Part shown: positions 8,803-18,077 of the stretch, in pieces
Layout: each line of letters starts with the position of its first letter
Position numbering within the stretch: position 1 is the stretch's first letter
NCBI GenBank assembly: GCA_964636405.1
Contig: CAZWSI010000013.1
Location: 1 to 60,985 of the forward strand
DNA: 60,985 nt
Source of the DNA: CAZKGE01 sp964636405
Lineage (GTDB): Bacteria > Bacillota > Clostridia > Christensenellales > CAG-138
Direction: 5' to 3'
The notes under the pieces: generated by a model
The model's input: only the letters and a program-made list of their open reading frames with translations
The model's database searches: none
Told to the model about the DNA's origin: nothing
Position numbers and translations under genes: made by a program

Positions 8803-9876
8803 ATGATGGGGGGATGCGTTTTGCGTAGGCTGACCGCGCTGCTTTTTGCGGCGGCGTTTTTCACCGCCGCGTTCCTCCTTGCGCCCCGGAACGCGGCGGC
8901 GCTTGACAAGCTCAAAAACGAGGATCCCGAAAAATACTACGTTTTGCTCGATCTCAACAACCAGATCGTCACCGTATACGAGCGCGACGAAAACGGCGCG
9001 TATACAAAAATCGTCCGCCAATTTCTCTGCACCACGGGCCGGACGGAGATTGATCCCAACGACCCCGAGGACCTTGGCACGCCCACTCCGCGCGGCGTGT
9101 GGAAAATGGGCGGCCGGGAGCGCTTCGGCAAGTTCGCCAACTTCGGCAGCGAATACGCGCGCTATTGGACGCAGATCGTCGGCAGCGTGTATTTTCATTC
9201 CATCATGTTCGGCAACCGCACCGTGGAAACCATGAAGCGCAGCGCCTTTTCCAAGCTTGGCAGCAACGTGTCCCACGGCTGCGTGCGGCTCTATGTGGAG
9301 GACGCGAAGTGGCTCTATTATTACGCCTGCCCGGGCACGACCATCGAGGTATCCACCAGCGAGAAATCCAACCGCACCCTGAAAAAGGCGCTCAAGACCT
9401 CCCTGTCCTTCGCGGAATACAACGCTCTGCAAAAGGGCTTTTACGACGAGCCCGCGCTGCCCAACCCCGTTTGCTATGTTACGGTGGAAAACGCGCGCCT
9501 GCGCAAGGGCTGCGGCACGGATTTCAATACCGTCAGCAAGCTCCCGGTGGGCGAAACGCTCGAGGTGCTCATGGAGGGCGAGGCGTGGGTGAAGGTGCGC
9601 TATGGGAAGCGCGAGGGCTATGTGCGGCGCGGCTACGTATCCATGCTTGAAGGCGAAATGGACACCCGCGAGGACGCGACGCTCGTGCGCGAAACGACCT
9701 GGCTGCAAGCCGAGCCGAAATCCGGCGCGGAAACCATCGTAAAGGTGCCCACCGACACCTCCGTCAAGGTGCTGGAAACGCTTGACTCCGGCTGGACCAA
9801 GATCGAGTATTGGAACGAAACGGGCTATGTCCGCTCATCCCGGCTCCGCGCGGGCTGGGGGAAGGATATGGGCTGA
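8803..9876 (+). CDS. L,D-transpeptidase (YkuD) with SH3 repeats
   Basis: This roughly 357-residue secreted protein has a signal peptide (LRRLTALLFAAAFFTAAFLL), a YkuD catalytic domain around 45-185 with SHGCVRLY holding the nucleophile C160, and two bacterial SH3-type segments around 220-285 and 290-355. L,D-transpeptidases make 3-3 cross-links in peptidoglycan or attach proteins. Start is uncertain: ATG 8803 or 8806 lack a spaced ribosome binding site, while TTG at 8821 has GGGGGA six bases upstream and would give a cleaner signal peptide. A hairpin CCCGGCGG/CCGCCGGG sits in the gap before it without a T-run. Confidence 0.88.
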   Translation: MMGGCVLRRLTALLFAAAFFTAAFLLAPRNAAALDKLKNEDPEKYYVLLDLNNQIVTVYERDENGAYTKIVRQFLCTTGRTEIDPNDPEDLGTPTPRGVWKMGGRERFGKFANFGSEYARYWTQIVGSVYFHSIMFGNRTVETMKRSAFSKLGSNVSHGCVRLYVEDAKWLYYYACPGTTIEVSTSEKSNRTLKKALKTSLSFAEYNALQKGFYDEPALPNPVCYVTVENARLRKGCGTDFNTVSKLPVGETLEVLMEGEAWVKVRYGKREGYVRRGYVSMLEGEMDTREDATLVRETTWLQAEPKSGAETIVKVPTDTSVKVLETLDSGWTKIEYWNETGYVRSSRLRAGWGKDMG

Positions 9877-9920
9877 AACCGGCGCGTTTTTGCGATAAAA
9901 GCTACATTTCCATAAAAAGT

Positions 9921-9948
9921 TTGAATTGCGTAAAACAGATACCATAAT
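9921..9948 (+). promoter_or_regulatory. Promoter of the epimerase gene
   Basis: TTGAAT (9921-9926) and CATAAT (9943-9948) are 16 bases apart, 34 bases before the ATG of the NAD-dependent epimerase. Confidence 0.6.
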
Positions 9949-9982
9949 CTTCCCGTACAATAGCTCTAAAGAGGTGATATCC

Positions 9983-11032
9983 ATGGCAAAAATTTATATG
10001 ATTACGGGCGTTGGCGGACATTTGGGCAATACCGTCGCGCGAAAGCTTTTGGAGGGCGGCGAGACCGTCCGCGGCTTTGAGCGTCCGGGCGCGGACGTCA
10101 CCATGCTTTATGGCGAGCGCATCTCCATTGTGCGGGGCGATATCCGCGACAAGGCTTCCCTCGAGCCGCTTTTCTACGGGCTGAACCCGGAGGACGAGGT
10201 GATCTTTATCCACGCGGCGGGCATCGTGTCCATCGCGAGCCGCTACGACCGCGCGGTCGTGGACGTGAACGTAACGGGCACGGGGCATGTGGTGGAGCTT
10301 TGCGAGGCGCACCATGTCAAAAAGCTGGTGTACGTAAGCAGCGTGCACGCCATCCCTGAATTGCCCGCAGGCGCGACGATGCACGAAATCGATCTGTTTT
10401 CTCCCAACAATGTGGAGGGACTTTACGCCAAGACCAAGGCGGCCGCAACCCAGCTTGTGCTCAACGCCGCGCTGCGCGGCCTGGACGCGACGGTGGTGCA
10501 CCCCTCGGGCATCATCGGCCCGAACGATTACGGCAAGGGGCATTTAACCCAGCTTGTCAAGAGCTTTCTCAACGGAAGCCTCTCCGCGTGCGTGGAGGGC
10601 GGCTATGACTTTGTGGACGTGCGGGACGTGGCCGAGGGCGTGATCGCCGCGGCGGAAAAGGGCAAGCGCGGCGAGTGCTACATTCTCTCGAACCGCTATT
10701 ATAACGTCAAGGATCTGCTGGGCCTGCTGGCCGACGTAACGGGCGTAAGGCGCATCAAAACCGTGCTGCCGCTGTGGTTTGCCAAACTCACCGCGCCCCT
10801 GGCCGAGCTGTATTACAAGCTCCGCCGCGAGGCCCCGCTTTTCACGCGCTATTCGCTGGAAACGCTCACGGCCAACGCCCGCTACAACAACGAAAAGGCG
10901 CGCCGCGAGCTGGGCTTTTCGCCCCGGGACATGATGATGACCCTCAAGGACACGGTGGCCTTCCTCAAGGGCGAGCGCCACGTGCGCGTGCGCGGCGGAA
11001 AGCCCAACGGCAGCCGCGCGGCCGCCCTGTAA
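9983..11032 (+). CDS. NAD-dependent epimerase/dehydratase (extended SDR)
   Basis: This 349-residue protein belongs to the extended short-chain dehydrogenase family. The Rossmann motif is unusual, ITGVGGHLGN near residues 7-16, and the catalytic Tyr-x3-Lys is YAKTK near 150. The start ATG 9983 is set by GAGGTGAT eight bases upstream. Relatives act on nucleotide sugars, flavonoid-like carbonyls or sterol-like substrates, so the substrate is open. It stands alone between its own promoter and terminator, so the context gives no pathway. Confidence 0.85.
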   Translation: MAKIYMITGVGGHLGNTVARKLLEGGETVRGFERPGADVTMLYGERISIVRGDIRDKASLEPLFYGLNPEDEVIFIHAAGIVSIASRYDRAVVDVNVTGTGHVVELCEAHHVKKLVYVSSVHAIPELPAGATMHEIDLFSPNNVEGLYAKTKAAATQLVLNAALRGLDATVVHPSGIIGPNDYGKGHLTQLVKSFLNGSLSACVEGGYDFVDVRDVAEGVIAAAEKGKRGECYILSNRYYNVKDLLGLLADVTGVRRIKTVLPLWFAKLTAPLAELYYKLRREAPLFTRYSLETLTANARYNNEKARRELGFSPRDMMMTLKDTVAFLKGERHVRVRGGKPNGSRAAAL

Positions 11033-11062
11033 CGGGGGAAGGGCTGGCTCAAACGCTTTTGG

Positions 11063-11088
11063 GGCCGCGCCGGACGCGCGGCCTTTTT
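11063..11088 (+). terminator. Terminator after the epimerase gene
   Basis: Stem GGCCGCGC/GCGCGGCC with a five-base loop, followed by TTTTT. Confidence 0.85.
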
Positions 11089-11150
11089 GTACAATCGGCT
11101 CGCAGGCGACGGTCACAGGCGGCGGTTGCGACGGCCGCCAGAAATAAATC

Positions 11151-11179
11151 TTGACGCGAAAAAAATCAATCGTTATAAT
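11151..11179 (+). promoter_or_regulatory. glmS promoter
   Basis: TTGACG (11151-11156), 17-base spacer, TATAAT (11174-11179). Transcription should begin near 11186, giving a leader of about 68 bases. Confidence 0.85.
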
Positions 11180-11185
11180 GGCAAA

Positions 11186-11250
11186 GTATTTTTATCCGAT
11201 AATGGGTGGCGGTGGGCAACCTGTTATCGGATACACTTTTTTGGAGGTAT
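11186..11250 (+). promoter_or_regulatory. Structured glmS leader (not a glmS ribozyme)
   Basis: The short leader holds a perfect 10-base-pair inverted repeat, TATCCGATAA (11193-11202) and TTATCGGATA (11224-11233). The 21-base loop contains GGT and ACC that can extend the fold. CAC then TTTTTT (11237-11242) and the ribosome binding site GGAGG follow at once. The arrangement suits a terminator-like or translational switch. The conserved core of the glmS ribozyme, usual before glmS in Firmicutes, is not visible and the leader is too short for it. Confidence 0.55.
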
Positions 11251-11253
11251 ATT

Positions 11254-13083
11254 ATGTGCGGTATTGTCGGCTACACGGGAAAAAGCGACTGCGTAAGCAT
11301 CCTGACAAACGGGCTCGAGGCGCTGGCATACCGAGGGTACGATTCGGCGGGGCTTGCTGTGTGGGACGGGAAGGAAATCGCGCTGCGCAAGGCCAAGGGC
11401 GCGCTGGAGCAGCTTGCCGGGGAGCTTCAAAGGCAGCCGCTTGCCGGGCGCTGCGGTGTGGGGCACACCCGCTGGGCTACGCACGGCGAACCGTCCTTTG
11501 TCAACGCGCATCCGCATACGGACGGTAAAAAAAGCCTCGCGCTGGTGCATAACGGCATCATCGAAAACTATCTGAGCCTCAAAAGCATGCTGGAGGAAAA
11601 GGGCTGCGTCTTCGTTTCGCAAACGGACACCGAGGTTGTCGCGCAGCTCATCGGCTATCTGTACGCCGGGGATCGGCTTGGCGCGCTTTCCGAGGCCATG
11701 CGGCTGCTGACCGGCTCGTTCGCGCTGGCCATCCTCTTTGCCGACGACCCGGACGCGGTCTACTGCGCCTGCAAGGACAGCCCCATGGTGGTGGGGCGCG
11801 GGAAGGACGGCTCGTTTGTGGCCTCCGATATTCCCGCGCTTTTGCCGCACACGCGCGACGTATGCTTTATGGACGACAGGCAGATGGCTGTGCTGCGCGC
11901 GGACGGCATTACATATTACAATGAATTCGCAAGCCCAATTGAAAAGACGACGACGCATATCGATTGGGATGTGGAGGCCGCGCAGAAGGGCAGCTACGCG
12001 CACTTTATGATGAAGGAGATCTGCGAGCAGCCCGTGGCCTTCCGCAAAACGCTCGAGCAATACGCGGTGCTTTCCGAGGGCAGGCTCAAATCCGACATGT
12101 TCCCCTGGAACGAAAAGGAGGCCAAGGCTCTAAAAAAGCTCCGCATGTCGAGCTGCGGCACGGCCTTCCACGCGGCCATGCTCGGCAAGAAGTTTATCGA
12201 GCGCATGGCCAATCTCCCCGTAGAGGCGGAGATTGCCTCCGAATTCCGCTATGGCGACGCCGTGCTGCAAAGGGGCGAATCGCTCCTGGTCGTGTCCCAG
12301 TCGGGCGAAACGGCGGATACCATCGCCGCCATGCGCATGGGCAAGGCGGCGGGCTGCCGCACCGTGGCCGTGTGCAATGTCATCGGCAGCACGATCACCC
12401 GCGAGGCGGATCACGTATTGTATACCTATTGCGGGCCGGAAATCGCCGTCGCCGCGACGAAATCCTACCTTATGCAGGTGCTGGTGCTGTATTTAACGGC
12501 GCTCGATCTGGCCGTCAAGCGCGGCGAAATCGGCGCGGAGGAATTAAGGCAAAAGCTTGCGGAGCTCGAAACCGTGCCGGCCCGCATTGAAAAGGTGCTG
12601 GAGGACCGCATGCGCATCCAGTATTTTGCGAGCAGGAATTTTGCCGTCAAGCATGTGTTCTTCATCGGTCGGGGGATCGACTATGCCCTCGCGCTCGAGG
12701 CCGCGCTCAAGCTGAAGGAGATCTCCTATATTCATTCCGAGGCGTATGCGGCGGGCGAGCTCAAGCACGGCACCATCGCCCTCATCGAGGAGGGGTCGCT
12801 CGTGGTGGCGCTGGCCACGCAGGAGGCGCTCTTGCCCAAGATTGCCAGCAACATGGAGGAAGTCAAGGTGCGCGGCGCGCACGTTCTGGCGCTCACAAAC
12901 GGGGAGTGGGAGGGCGCGCGGGGCCATTCGCATGAGCAATGGAGCATCGAACGCGTGGACGATACCATCGCGCCGCTGGTTGCCATCGTGCCTATGCAGC
13001 TTTTGGCCTATTATCTGGCCGTGCAGAAGGGCTGCCCTGTCGATAAGCCGCGCAACCTCGCCAAGAGCGTGACGGTGGAGTGA
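11254..13083 (+). CDS. glmS: Glucosamine-6-phosphate synthase (isomerizing)
   Basis: This 609-residue enzyme makes glucosamine 6-phosphate from fructose 6-phosphate and glutamine, the first step to UDP-GlcNAc. The start is ATG 11254, so the protein begins MCGIVGY with the catalytic Cys2 exposed after Met removal. The glutaminase domain covers about 1-230 (GHTRWATHGEP), followed by two SIS sugar isomerase domains (SSCGTAFHA, SQSGETADT) and the typical end CPVDKPRNLAKSVTVE. A consensus promoter and a short hairpin leader precede it, and pyrG follows after 10 bases. glmM, the next enzyme of the pathway, is also in this window on the other strand. Confidence 0.97.
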   Translation: MCGIVGYTGKSDCVSILTNGLEALAYRGYDSAGLAVWDGKEIALRKAKGALEQLAGELQRQPLAGRCGVGHTRWATHGEPSFVNAHPHTDGKKSLALVHNGIIENYLSLKSMLEEKGCVFVSQTDTEVVAQLIGYLYAGDRLGALSEAMRLLTGSFALAILFADDPDAVYCACKDSPMVVGRGKDGSFVASDIPALLPHTRDVCFMDDRQMAVLRADGITYYNEFASPIEKTTTHIDWDVEAAQKGSYAHFMMKEICEQPVAFRKTLEQYAVLSEGRLKSDMFPWNEKEAKALKKLRMSSCGTAFHAAMLGKKFIERMANLPVEAEIASEFRYGDAVLQRGESLLVVSQSGETADTIAAMRMGKAAGCRTVAVCNVIGSTITREADHVLYTYCGPEIAVAATKSYLMQVLVLYLTALDLAVKRGEIGAEELRQKLAELETVPARIEKVLEDRMRIQYFASRNFAVKHVFFIGRGIDYALALEAALKLKEISYIHSEAYAAGELKHGTIALIEEGSLVVALATQEALLPKIASNMEEVKVRGAHVLALTNGEWEGARGHSHEQWSIERVDDTIAPLVAIVPMQLLAYYLAVQKGCPVDKPRNLAKSVTVE

Positions 13084-13093
13084 GGGCGGCGGC

Positions 13094-14698
13094 ATGACGA
13101 AGTTTATTTTTGTAACGGGCGGCGTGGTTTCGGGCCTGGGCAAGGGCATTACGGCTGCGTCGCTGGGCAGGCTGCTCAAGGCGCGGGGCTTGAAGGTGGC
13201 CGCGCAGAAGCTCGATCCCTACATCAACGTGGACCCGGGCACCATGAGCCCGCTGCAGCACGGCGAGGTGTTCGTAACGGACGACGGCGCGGAAACCGAC
13301 CTTGATTTGGGCCACTACGAGCGCTTTATCGACGAGGATTTGAACCGTTATTCCAATTTGACCACCGGCAAGGTGTTCTGGAACGTGCTCAACAAGGAGC
13401 GCGAAGGCGCGTATCTGGGCCAGACCGTGCAGATCATTCCGCACGTGACCGACGAAATCAAGCGTTTCATCTATAGCGTAGGCAAAAAGACGGACGCGGA
13501 CGTGGTGCTCACCGAGATCGGCGGCACCATCGGCGATATCGAAAGCCAGCCCTTTCTTGAGGCCATCCGGCAGGTGGGATTTGAGCAGGGCCGGGACAAC
13601 TGCCTGTATATCCACGTCACGCTCGTGCCGTACCTTGCCGGCTCCGGCGAGCATAAATCCAAGCCCACGCAGCATTCTGTCAAGGAGCTGCAATCCACGG
13701 GCATTACGCCCGATTTAATCGTTTTGCGGGTGGACGAGCCCACCGACGAGAGCCTCAAGCAGAAAATCGCCCTGTTTTGCAATGTGAAGCGGGAATGCGT
13801 GATTGAAAACCGCACCGTGCCCGTGCTCTACGAGGCCCCGCTCATGCTGGAGGAGCAGCGGCTTTCGGCGGTGTGCTGCGAAAAGCTCGGCATCTCCGCC
13901 CCGGCGCCCGAATTGCGCGAATGGAACGCCATGCTTGCGCGCATTCAAAACCGCACGGGCCGCGTCAAAATCGCGCTTGTGGGCAAATACGTTAAGCTCC
14001 ACGACGCATATCTGTCCGTGGCGGAGGCGCTGCACCACGCCGGGTACGAAAAGGGCTGCGTGGTGGAGATCGACTGGCTCGACGCGGAGCGCGTTACGCC
14101 CGATACGGCCGAGGCGCTGCTTTCCGGCGCGGACGGCGTGCTCATCCCCGGCGGCTTTGGCCAGCGCGGTGTGGAGGGCATGATCGAGGCGGCCCGCTTT
14201 GCACGCGCGCGGCGCGTGCCCATACTGGGCATTTGTCTTGGCATGCAGGTGATGGTGATCGAGTTTGCCCGCAGCGTAGCCGGCCTTGACGGCGCGCATT
14301 CGGGCGAGTTCGACCAAGCCAGCCCCCACAAGGTGATCGACCTCATGCCCGAGCAATACGAAACCACGCAGATGGGCGGCACCATGCGGCTGGGCAGCTA
14401 CCCTTGCACGGTGAAGCCGGGCACGCTGCTTGCGCGCTGCTATCAAAAATCGGAAATTGCCGAGCGCCACCGCCACCGTTACGAATTCAACAACGCATAC
14501 CGCGCCGCGCTGACGGGCGCGGGCCTCGTGCTCGCGGGCCAATCGCCGGATGGGCGCATCGTGGAAACGGTGGAGCTTAACGCGCACCCGTTCTATATGG
14601 GCGTGCAGTTCCACCCCGAGTTCTTATCCCGCCCCAACCGGGCGCATCCGCTGTTTTGCGGGCTTGTGGAAGCGGCGCTTGCCGCGCGGGCAAAATAG
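13094..14698 (+). CDS. pyrG: CTP synthase
   Basis: This 534-residue enzyme aminates UTP to CTP using ATP and glutamine. The synthetase domain begins TKFIFVTGGVVSGLGKGI and includes the DPYINVDPGTM region; the C-terminal class I glutamine amidotransferase domain has the nucleophile elbow GICLGMQ and the His-Glu pair in FHPEF. Length is normal. It starts 10 bases after the glmS stop, with GAGGGCGG as a modest ribosome binding site, so it is probably cotranscribed with glmS. Confidence 0.97.
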   Translation: MTKFIFVTGGVVSGLGKGITAASLGRLLKARGLKVAAQKLDPYINVDPGTMSPLQHGEVFVTDDGAETDLDLGHYERFIDEDLNRYSNLTTGKVFWNVLNKEREGAYLGQTVQIIPHVTDEIKRFIYSVGKKTDADVVLTEIGGTIGDIESQPFLEAIRQVGFEQGRDNCLYIHVTLVPYLAGSGEHKSKPTQHSVKELQSTGITPDLIVLRVDEPTDESLKQKIALFCNVKRECVIENRTVPVLYEAPLMLEEQRLSAVCCEKLGISAPAPELREWNAMLARIQNRTGRVKIALVGKYVKLHDAYLSVAEALHHAGYEKGCVVEIDWLDAERVTPDTAEALLSGADGVLIPGGFGQRGVEGMIEAARFARARRVPILGICLGMQVMVIEFARSVAGLDGAHSGEFDQASPHKVIDLMPEQYETTQMGGTMRLGSYPCTVKPGTLLARCYQKSEIAERHRHRYEFNNAYRAALTGAGLVLAGQSPDGRIVETVELNAHPFYMGVQFHPEFLSRPNRAHPLFCGLVEAALAARAK

Positions 14699-14737
14699 AG
14701 CAACGGGCCGAAGGGCCGGGAGAAGCAAAGGAGACGC

Positions 14738-15406
14738 GTGCGCAATATGCATAACACAAAGCTGATCGTATTCGATTTGGACGGAACGCTGGCGGACACC
14801 ATCGGCGATATCGCATGCAGCCTCAACGCGGCGCTTGCCGGCTTGGCCTACCCCACGCTGAGCGAGTGGGAGGTGCAAAAGCTTGTGGGCCACGGCTTGC
14901 GGCAGCTTTGCAGCGACGCGCTCCCCGAGGAGAAAAAGGACGATTCGCGGCGGGTTTTCCGGGCGCTGGAGGCGCACTATTCGGAGCACTGCTGCGATCG
15001 TACGCGCCCCTACGACGGCGTGCAGCGGCTGCTTGTCAAGCTCCGCGCCGCGGGCAAAACGTTGGCCGTAGCGAGCAACAAACCGCACAAAAACGCCATG
15101 CAGGTAGTAAACGCGTGCTTCCCGCGCGACAGCTTTTCCATGATCCTCGGCAGCATGGATAAATTCCCCAATAAACCCGCGCCCGACATGCTGCGATTTA
15201 TCATGGACTATTTCTCCGTTTCCCCGGAGGAAACGCTCTTTGTGGGCGATTCCGAGGTGGACGTAGCCTTTGCGAAGAATGCGGGCGTAGATTGCATAGC
15301 GGTATCGTGGGGCTTTCGCAGCCGCAAAACGCTGCTTGCGGGCGGCGCAAAGCGCATTGCGGACGATGCGGAGGAATTGCTCGCGGCCATTCTGAAAGAG
15401 GGATAA
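14738..15406 (+). CDS. HAD-family phosphoglycolate phosphatase-like hydrolase
   Basis: This 222-residue HAD hydrolase has motif I FDLDGTLAD, motif II around VASNKPH, a lysine in NKPAPDML and motif IV GDSEVDVAFAKNAG, with an alpha-helical cap between about 20 and 85. It matches the Gph/phosphoglycolate phosphatase group, whose members also hydrolyse other small phosphoesters. The GTG start at 14738 lies four bases after AAAGGAG; ATG 14747 is an alternative. It follows pyrG by 39 bases and is probably the last gene of the glmS-pyrG transcript. Confidence 0.88.
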   Translation: MRNMHNTKLIVFDLDGTLADTIGDIACSLNAALAGLAYPTLSEWEVQKLVGHGLRQLCSDALPEEKKDDSRRVFRALEAHYSEHCCDRTRPYDGVQRLLVKLRAAGKTLAVASNKPHKNAMQVVNACFPRDSFSMILGSMDKFPNKPAPDMLRFIMDYFSVSPEETLFVGDSEVDVAFAKNAGVDCIAVSWGFRSRKTLLAGGAKRIADDAEELLAAILKEG

Positions 15407-15484
15407 GCGTCGGAAACGGCGTTTTCGAGTCTGACCGCGGCAATACGATTTTGAGCCCTAAAGCACCGAAGCGTCCCTCGCCCC

Positions 15485-16795
15485 CTATGCGTCGCGCAGC
15501 GTGACCTCCACAACCGTGTCCGCCGCGTCCGGCAGCGAGACGCCGTCCCCAAGCCGCACATGCACGGTGTCGGGATAGTTTGCGGCAATCCAGCCGCGGT
15601 CTGGCGCAAGGTCTGCGCCGTCACCCAGAAGACGGATGCGCGCGAGGTCTGCGGGCCGCACGCCGGGCAGGGGCGCGGGCCCCAGCGGGGCTTCGAGAAA
15701 ATGATAATAGAGCCGGTTTCCTCTTTTGGTCAAACGTCCGTACTCGGGTCTGGGCAGGCCGGCGGACCCGCAGCCGTATATGCTCTCGCCGTTCCGATGC
15801 ATCCATGCGCCAATATCGCGGAGAATGGCGAGCGATTCGGCGGGTATGCGGCCGTGCGCATCCGGGCCAACGTTCAGCAGAAAATTACCGCCCTTGCTCA
15901 CGCATTCCACAAGCTTGCGCACAAGCAGCGCGGCGGGCTTGAAGGCGCGATCCTCCGCGCAGTAGCCCCAGTGACCGTTCATGGTCGCGCAGCTTTCCCA
16001 TACGGCCGTGCGGCCGATCTCGTCGCGAATTTCGCCGGGCGGGATGATCTGCTCCGGGCTGAGGAAATCCCCGCTGTAGGGCTTGGGCTCCTCGCGCAAA
16101 AGCGAGCTTGCCCGGAAGCCCTCGCCGCTCACCTCGAGCCGGCTGTCGATGAGCGCGTCGGGCTGATAGCGGCGAATCATGCGCACAAGTTGAGACGCGC
16201 GCCAAGCCTCGCCGCGCAGATCGTCGTAGGAATAATCAAACCAGAACAGGTCGATCTTTCCGTAGCGCGTGCACAGCTCCTCCACCTGCCCGTGGAGATA
16301 GCTCAGATAGCGCGAAAAATCACGGTTTTCGTTGCCCTGCGCGGGGTCGTTTCGCAAGGGATGGTTTCCGTCGCCATGGTGCGGATAGTCCGGGTGCTGC
16401 CAATCCAGCAGCGAATAATACAGCCCCACGCGGATTCCCTCCGCGCGGAACGCTTCGAGAAACGCGCGCACAAGGTCGCGTCCCGGCCCGAAATTCGTCG
16501 CTTTATAATCGGTTAAGTCGCTGTCAAAGAGGCAAAAGCCGTCGTGGTGCTTGGCTGTGAGCACCGCGTAGCGTATGCCCGCGTCTTTGGCGGCCCTTGC
16601 CCACGCGGTCGGAGCAAAGGCCGACGCGTCGAAGGCCGGAAGCGTCGCGTCGTATACCGCGCGCGGCATTTCCTCCTCGCTGCGCACCCATTCGCCGCGC
16701 CCAAGCGCGCTGTACGGGCCCCAATGGATAAACAGGCCGAAGCGCGCCTGCGTAAACCACGCTACGCGCTTTTCGTACGCCTCGCGGTCAAACAC
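15485..16795 (-). CDS. Alpha-L-fucosidase (GH29 family)
   Basis: This 436-residue glycosidase of family GH29 has the N-terminal sequence WFTQARFGLFIHWGPYS, the KHHDGFCLFDS segment near 85-95, and the expected nucleophile aspartate in LFWFDYSYDD. It lacks a signal peptide, so it probably acts inside the cell on imported fucosylated sugars. The GTG start at 16795 has GAGGGGG upstream. It is the last gene of a tight minus-strand operon, 13 bases after obgE, an unusual neighbour for a housekeeping GTPase. Confidence 0.9.
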   Translation of the reverse strand: MFDREAYEKRVAWFTQARFGLFIHWGPYSALGRGEWVRSEEEMPRAVYDATLPAFDASAFAPTAWARAAKDAGIRYAVLTAKHHDGFCLFDSDLTDYKATNFGPGRDLVRAFLEAFRAEGIRVGLYYSLLDWQHPDYPHHGDGNHPLRNDPAQGNENRDFSRYLSYLHGQVEELCTRYGKIDLFWFDYSYDDLRGEAWRASQLVRMIRRYQPDALIDSRLEVSGEGFRASSLLREEPKPYSGDFLSPEQIIPPGEIRDEIGRTAVWESCATMNGHWGYCAEDRAFKPAALLVRKLVECVSKGGNFLLNVGPDAHGRIPAESLAILRDIGAWMHRNGESIYGCGSAGLPRPEYGRLTKRGNRLYYHFLEAPLGPAPLPGVRPADLARIRLLGDGADLAPDRGWIAANYPDTVHVRLGDGVSLPDAADTVVEVTLRDA

Positions 16796-16808
16796 GGCTC
16801 AAGCCCCC

Positions 16809-18077
16809 TCAATCTACGAAATCGAATTCCCATTCGCCCAGGCGGACGGAATCGCCCTCCTTCGCGCCCATTTCGCGCAGGGCGGTGATGATGCCCGTTT
16901 TGATGAGCAACTGCTGGAAGCGGCGCATGGAGCTTTCGTCGTTCGGATCGGTGGTGTCAAGGATACGCTCCACCTCGCCGCCCGTTACCACATACGCGCC
17001 GTCGTCCCCGCGTCCCACGGAAAAGCCGTCCTCGTATTGCGGGCCCTCGGGGAACGCCTCCTCCTCATAACGGAGCACCGGCGGAAGCGCGTCGAGCATG
17101 GCGAGCGCCCGGTCGAGCAGGGGCGCAAAGCCCTGCACGGTCGCCGCGGACACCGCGAACACCGGCGTATCCGGCTCGAGCGCGGCCTTTAGGCGCGCGA
17201 TATTTTCCTCCGCACCGGGAATATCCGTTTTGTTGGCCGCCACGATCTGCGGCAGCTTGGAAAGCGCCGGGGAAAACCGGGCCAGCTCCTCGTTGATTTT
17301 GTGAAAATCCTCAAGCGGATCGCGCAGCTCGGAGCCGGACGCGTCCACAACGTGCACAAGCATGCGCGTGCGCTCGATATGGCGCAGAAAATCGTGCCCA
17401 AGGCCTGCGCCCTCCGCCGCACCCTCGATCAGGCCCGGAATATCCGCGAGCACAAAGCGCCGTCCGTGCCGCTCCGCCACGCCCAGATTGGGCGTGAGCG
17501 TGGTAAAGTGATACGCGGCAATCTTGGGCCGCGCGGCCGTCAGCACGGACAAAATGGTGGATTTGCCCACGGACGGCAAGCCCACAAGCCCCACGTCCGC
17601 AATGGTCTTCAACTCCAGCGTAACCGTGCGCTCGAGGGTCTTTTTGCCGGGCTGGGCAAAGCGCGGCGCCTGATGCGTGGGGGTTGCAAAGCGCGCGTTG
17701 CCGCGGCCGCCGTTTCCGCCGCGCAGCACAAGCTTTTCCTTTCCGTCCTCGTTCATGTCGGCCAGCACCGCGCCCGATTCCTGCTCGCGCACGAGCGTGC
17801 CCACGGGCACGGCAATGCGCAGCGTCTCGCCGTCCCTGCCATGGCAAAGCTCGGCGCGCCCCGGCTCGCCGTTTTGGGCGCGAAAATGGCGGTTGAACTT
17901 AAAATCGAGGAGCGAACCCTGACGCGCGTCCGCGACAAACACCACGTCGCCGCCGCGTCCGCCGTCGCCGCCGGAGGGGCCGCCCCGATTCACAAATTTC
18001 TCGCGATGAAAGGCGGCGCATCCGTCGCCGCCGCTCCCTGCCTGAATCACAATGTTGGCCGTGTCAACAAACTGCAT
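16809..18077 (-). CDS. obgE: GTPase ObgE
   Basis: This 422-residue ribosome-associated GTPase has three parts. The glycine-rich Obg fold (1-157) includes GGPSGGDGGRGGDVVFVAD. The G domain has GLPSVGKST, DIPGLIEGAAEGAGLG and NKTD. The C-terminal OCT domain (about 340-422) ends in RLGEWEFDFVD. The start ATG 18077 is chosen by AAAAGGAGG six bases upstream. It overlaps the end of nth by 14 bases, so translation is coupled. Obg acts in 50S maturation and growth control. Confidence 0.97.
   Translation of the reverse strand: MQFVDTANIVIQAGSGGDGCAAFHREKFVNRGGPSGGDGGRGGDVVFVADARQGSLLDFKFNRHFRAQNGEPGRAELCHGRDGETLRIAVPVGTLVREQESGAVLADMNEDGKEKLVLRGGNGGRGNARFATPTHQAPRFAQPGKKTLERTVTLELKTIADVGLVGLPSVGKSTILSVLTAARPKIAAYHFTTLTPNLGVAERHGRRFVLADIPGLIEGAAEGAGLGHDFLRHIERTRMLVHVVDASGSELRDPLEDFHKINEELARFSPALSKLPQIVAANKTDIPGAEENIARLKAALEPDTPVFAVSAATVQGFAPLLDRALAMLDALPPVLRYEEEAFPEGPQYEDGFSVGRGDDGAYVVTGGEVERILDTTDPNDESSMRRFQQLLIKTGIITALREMGAKEGDSVRLGEWEFDFVD

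Noticed and set aside
11186..11253. glmS ribozyme
   Set aside because: Conserved ribozyme core not visible and the leader after the mapped promoter is only about 68 bases.
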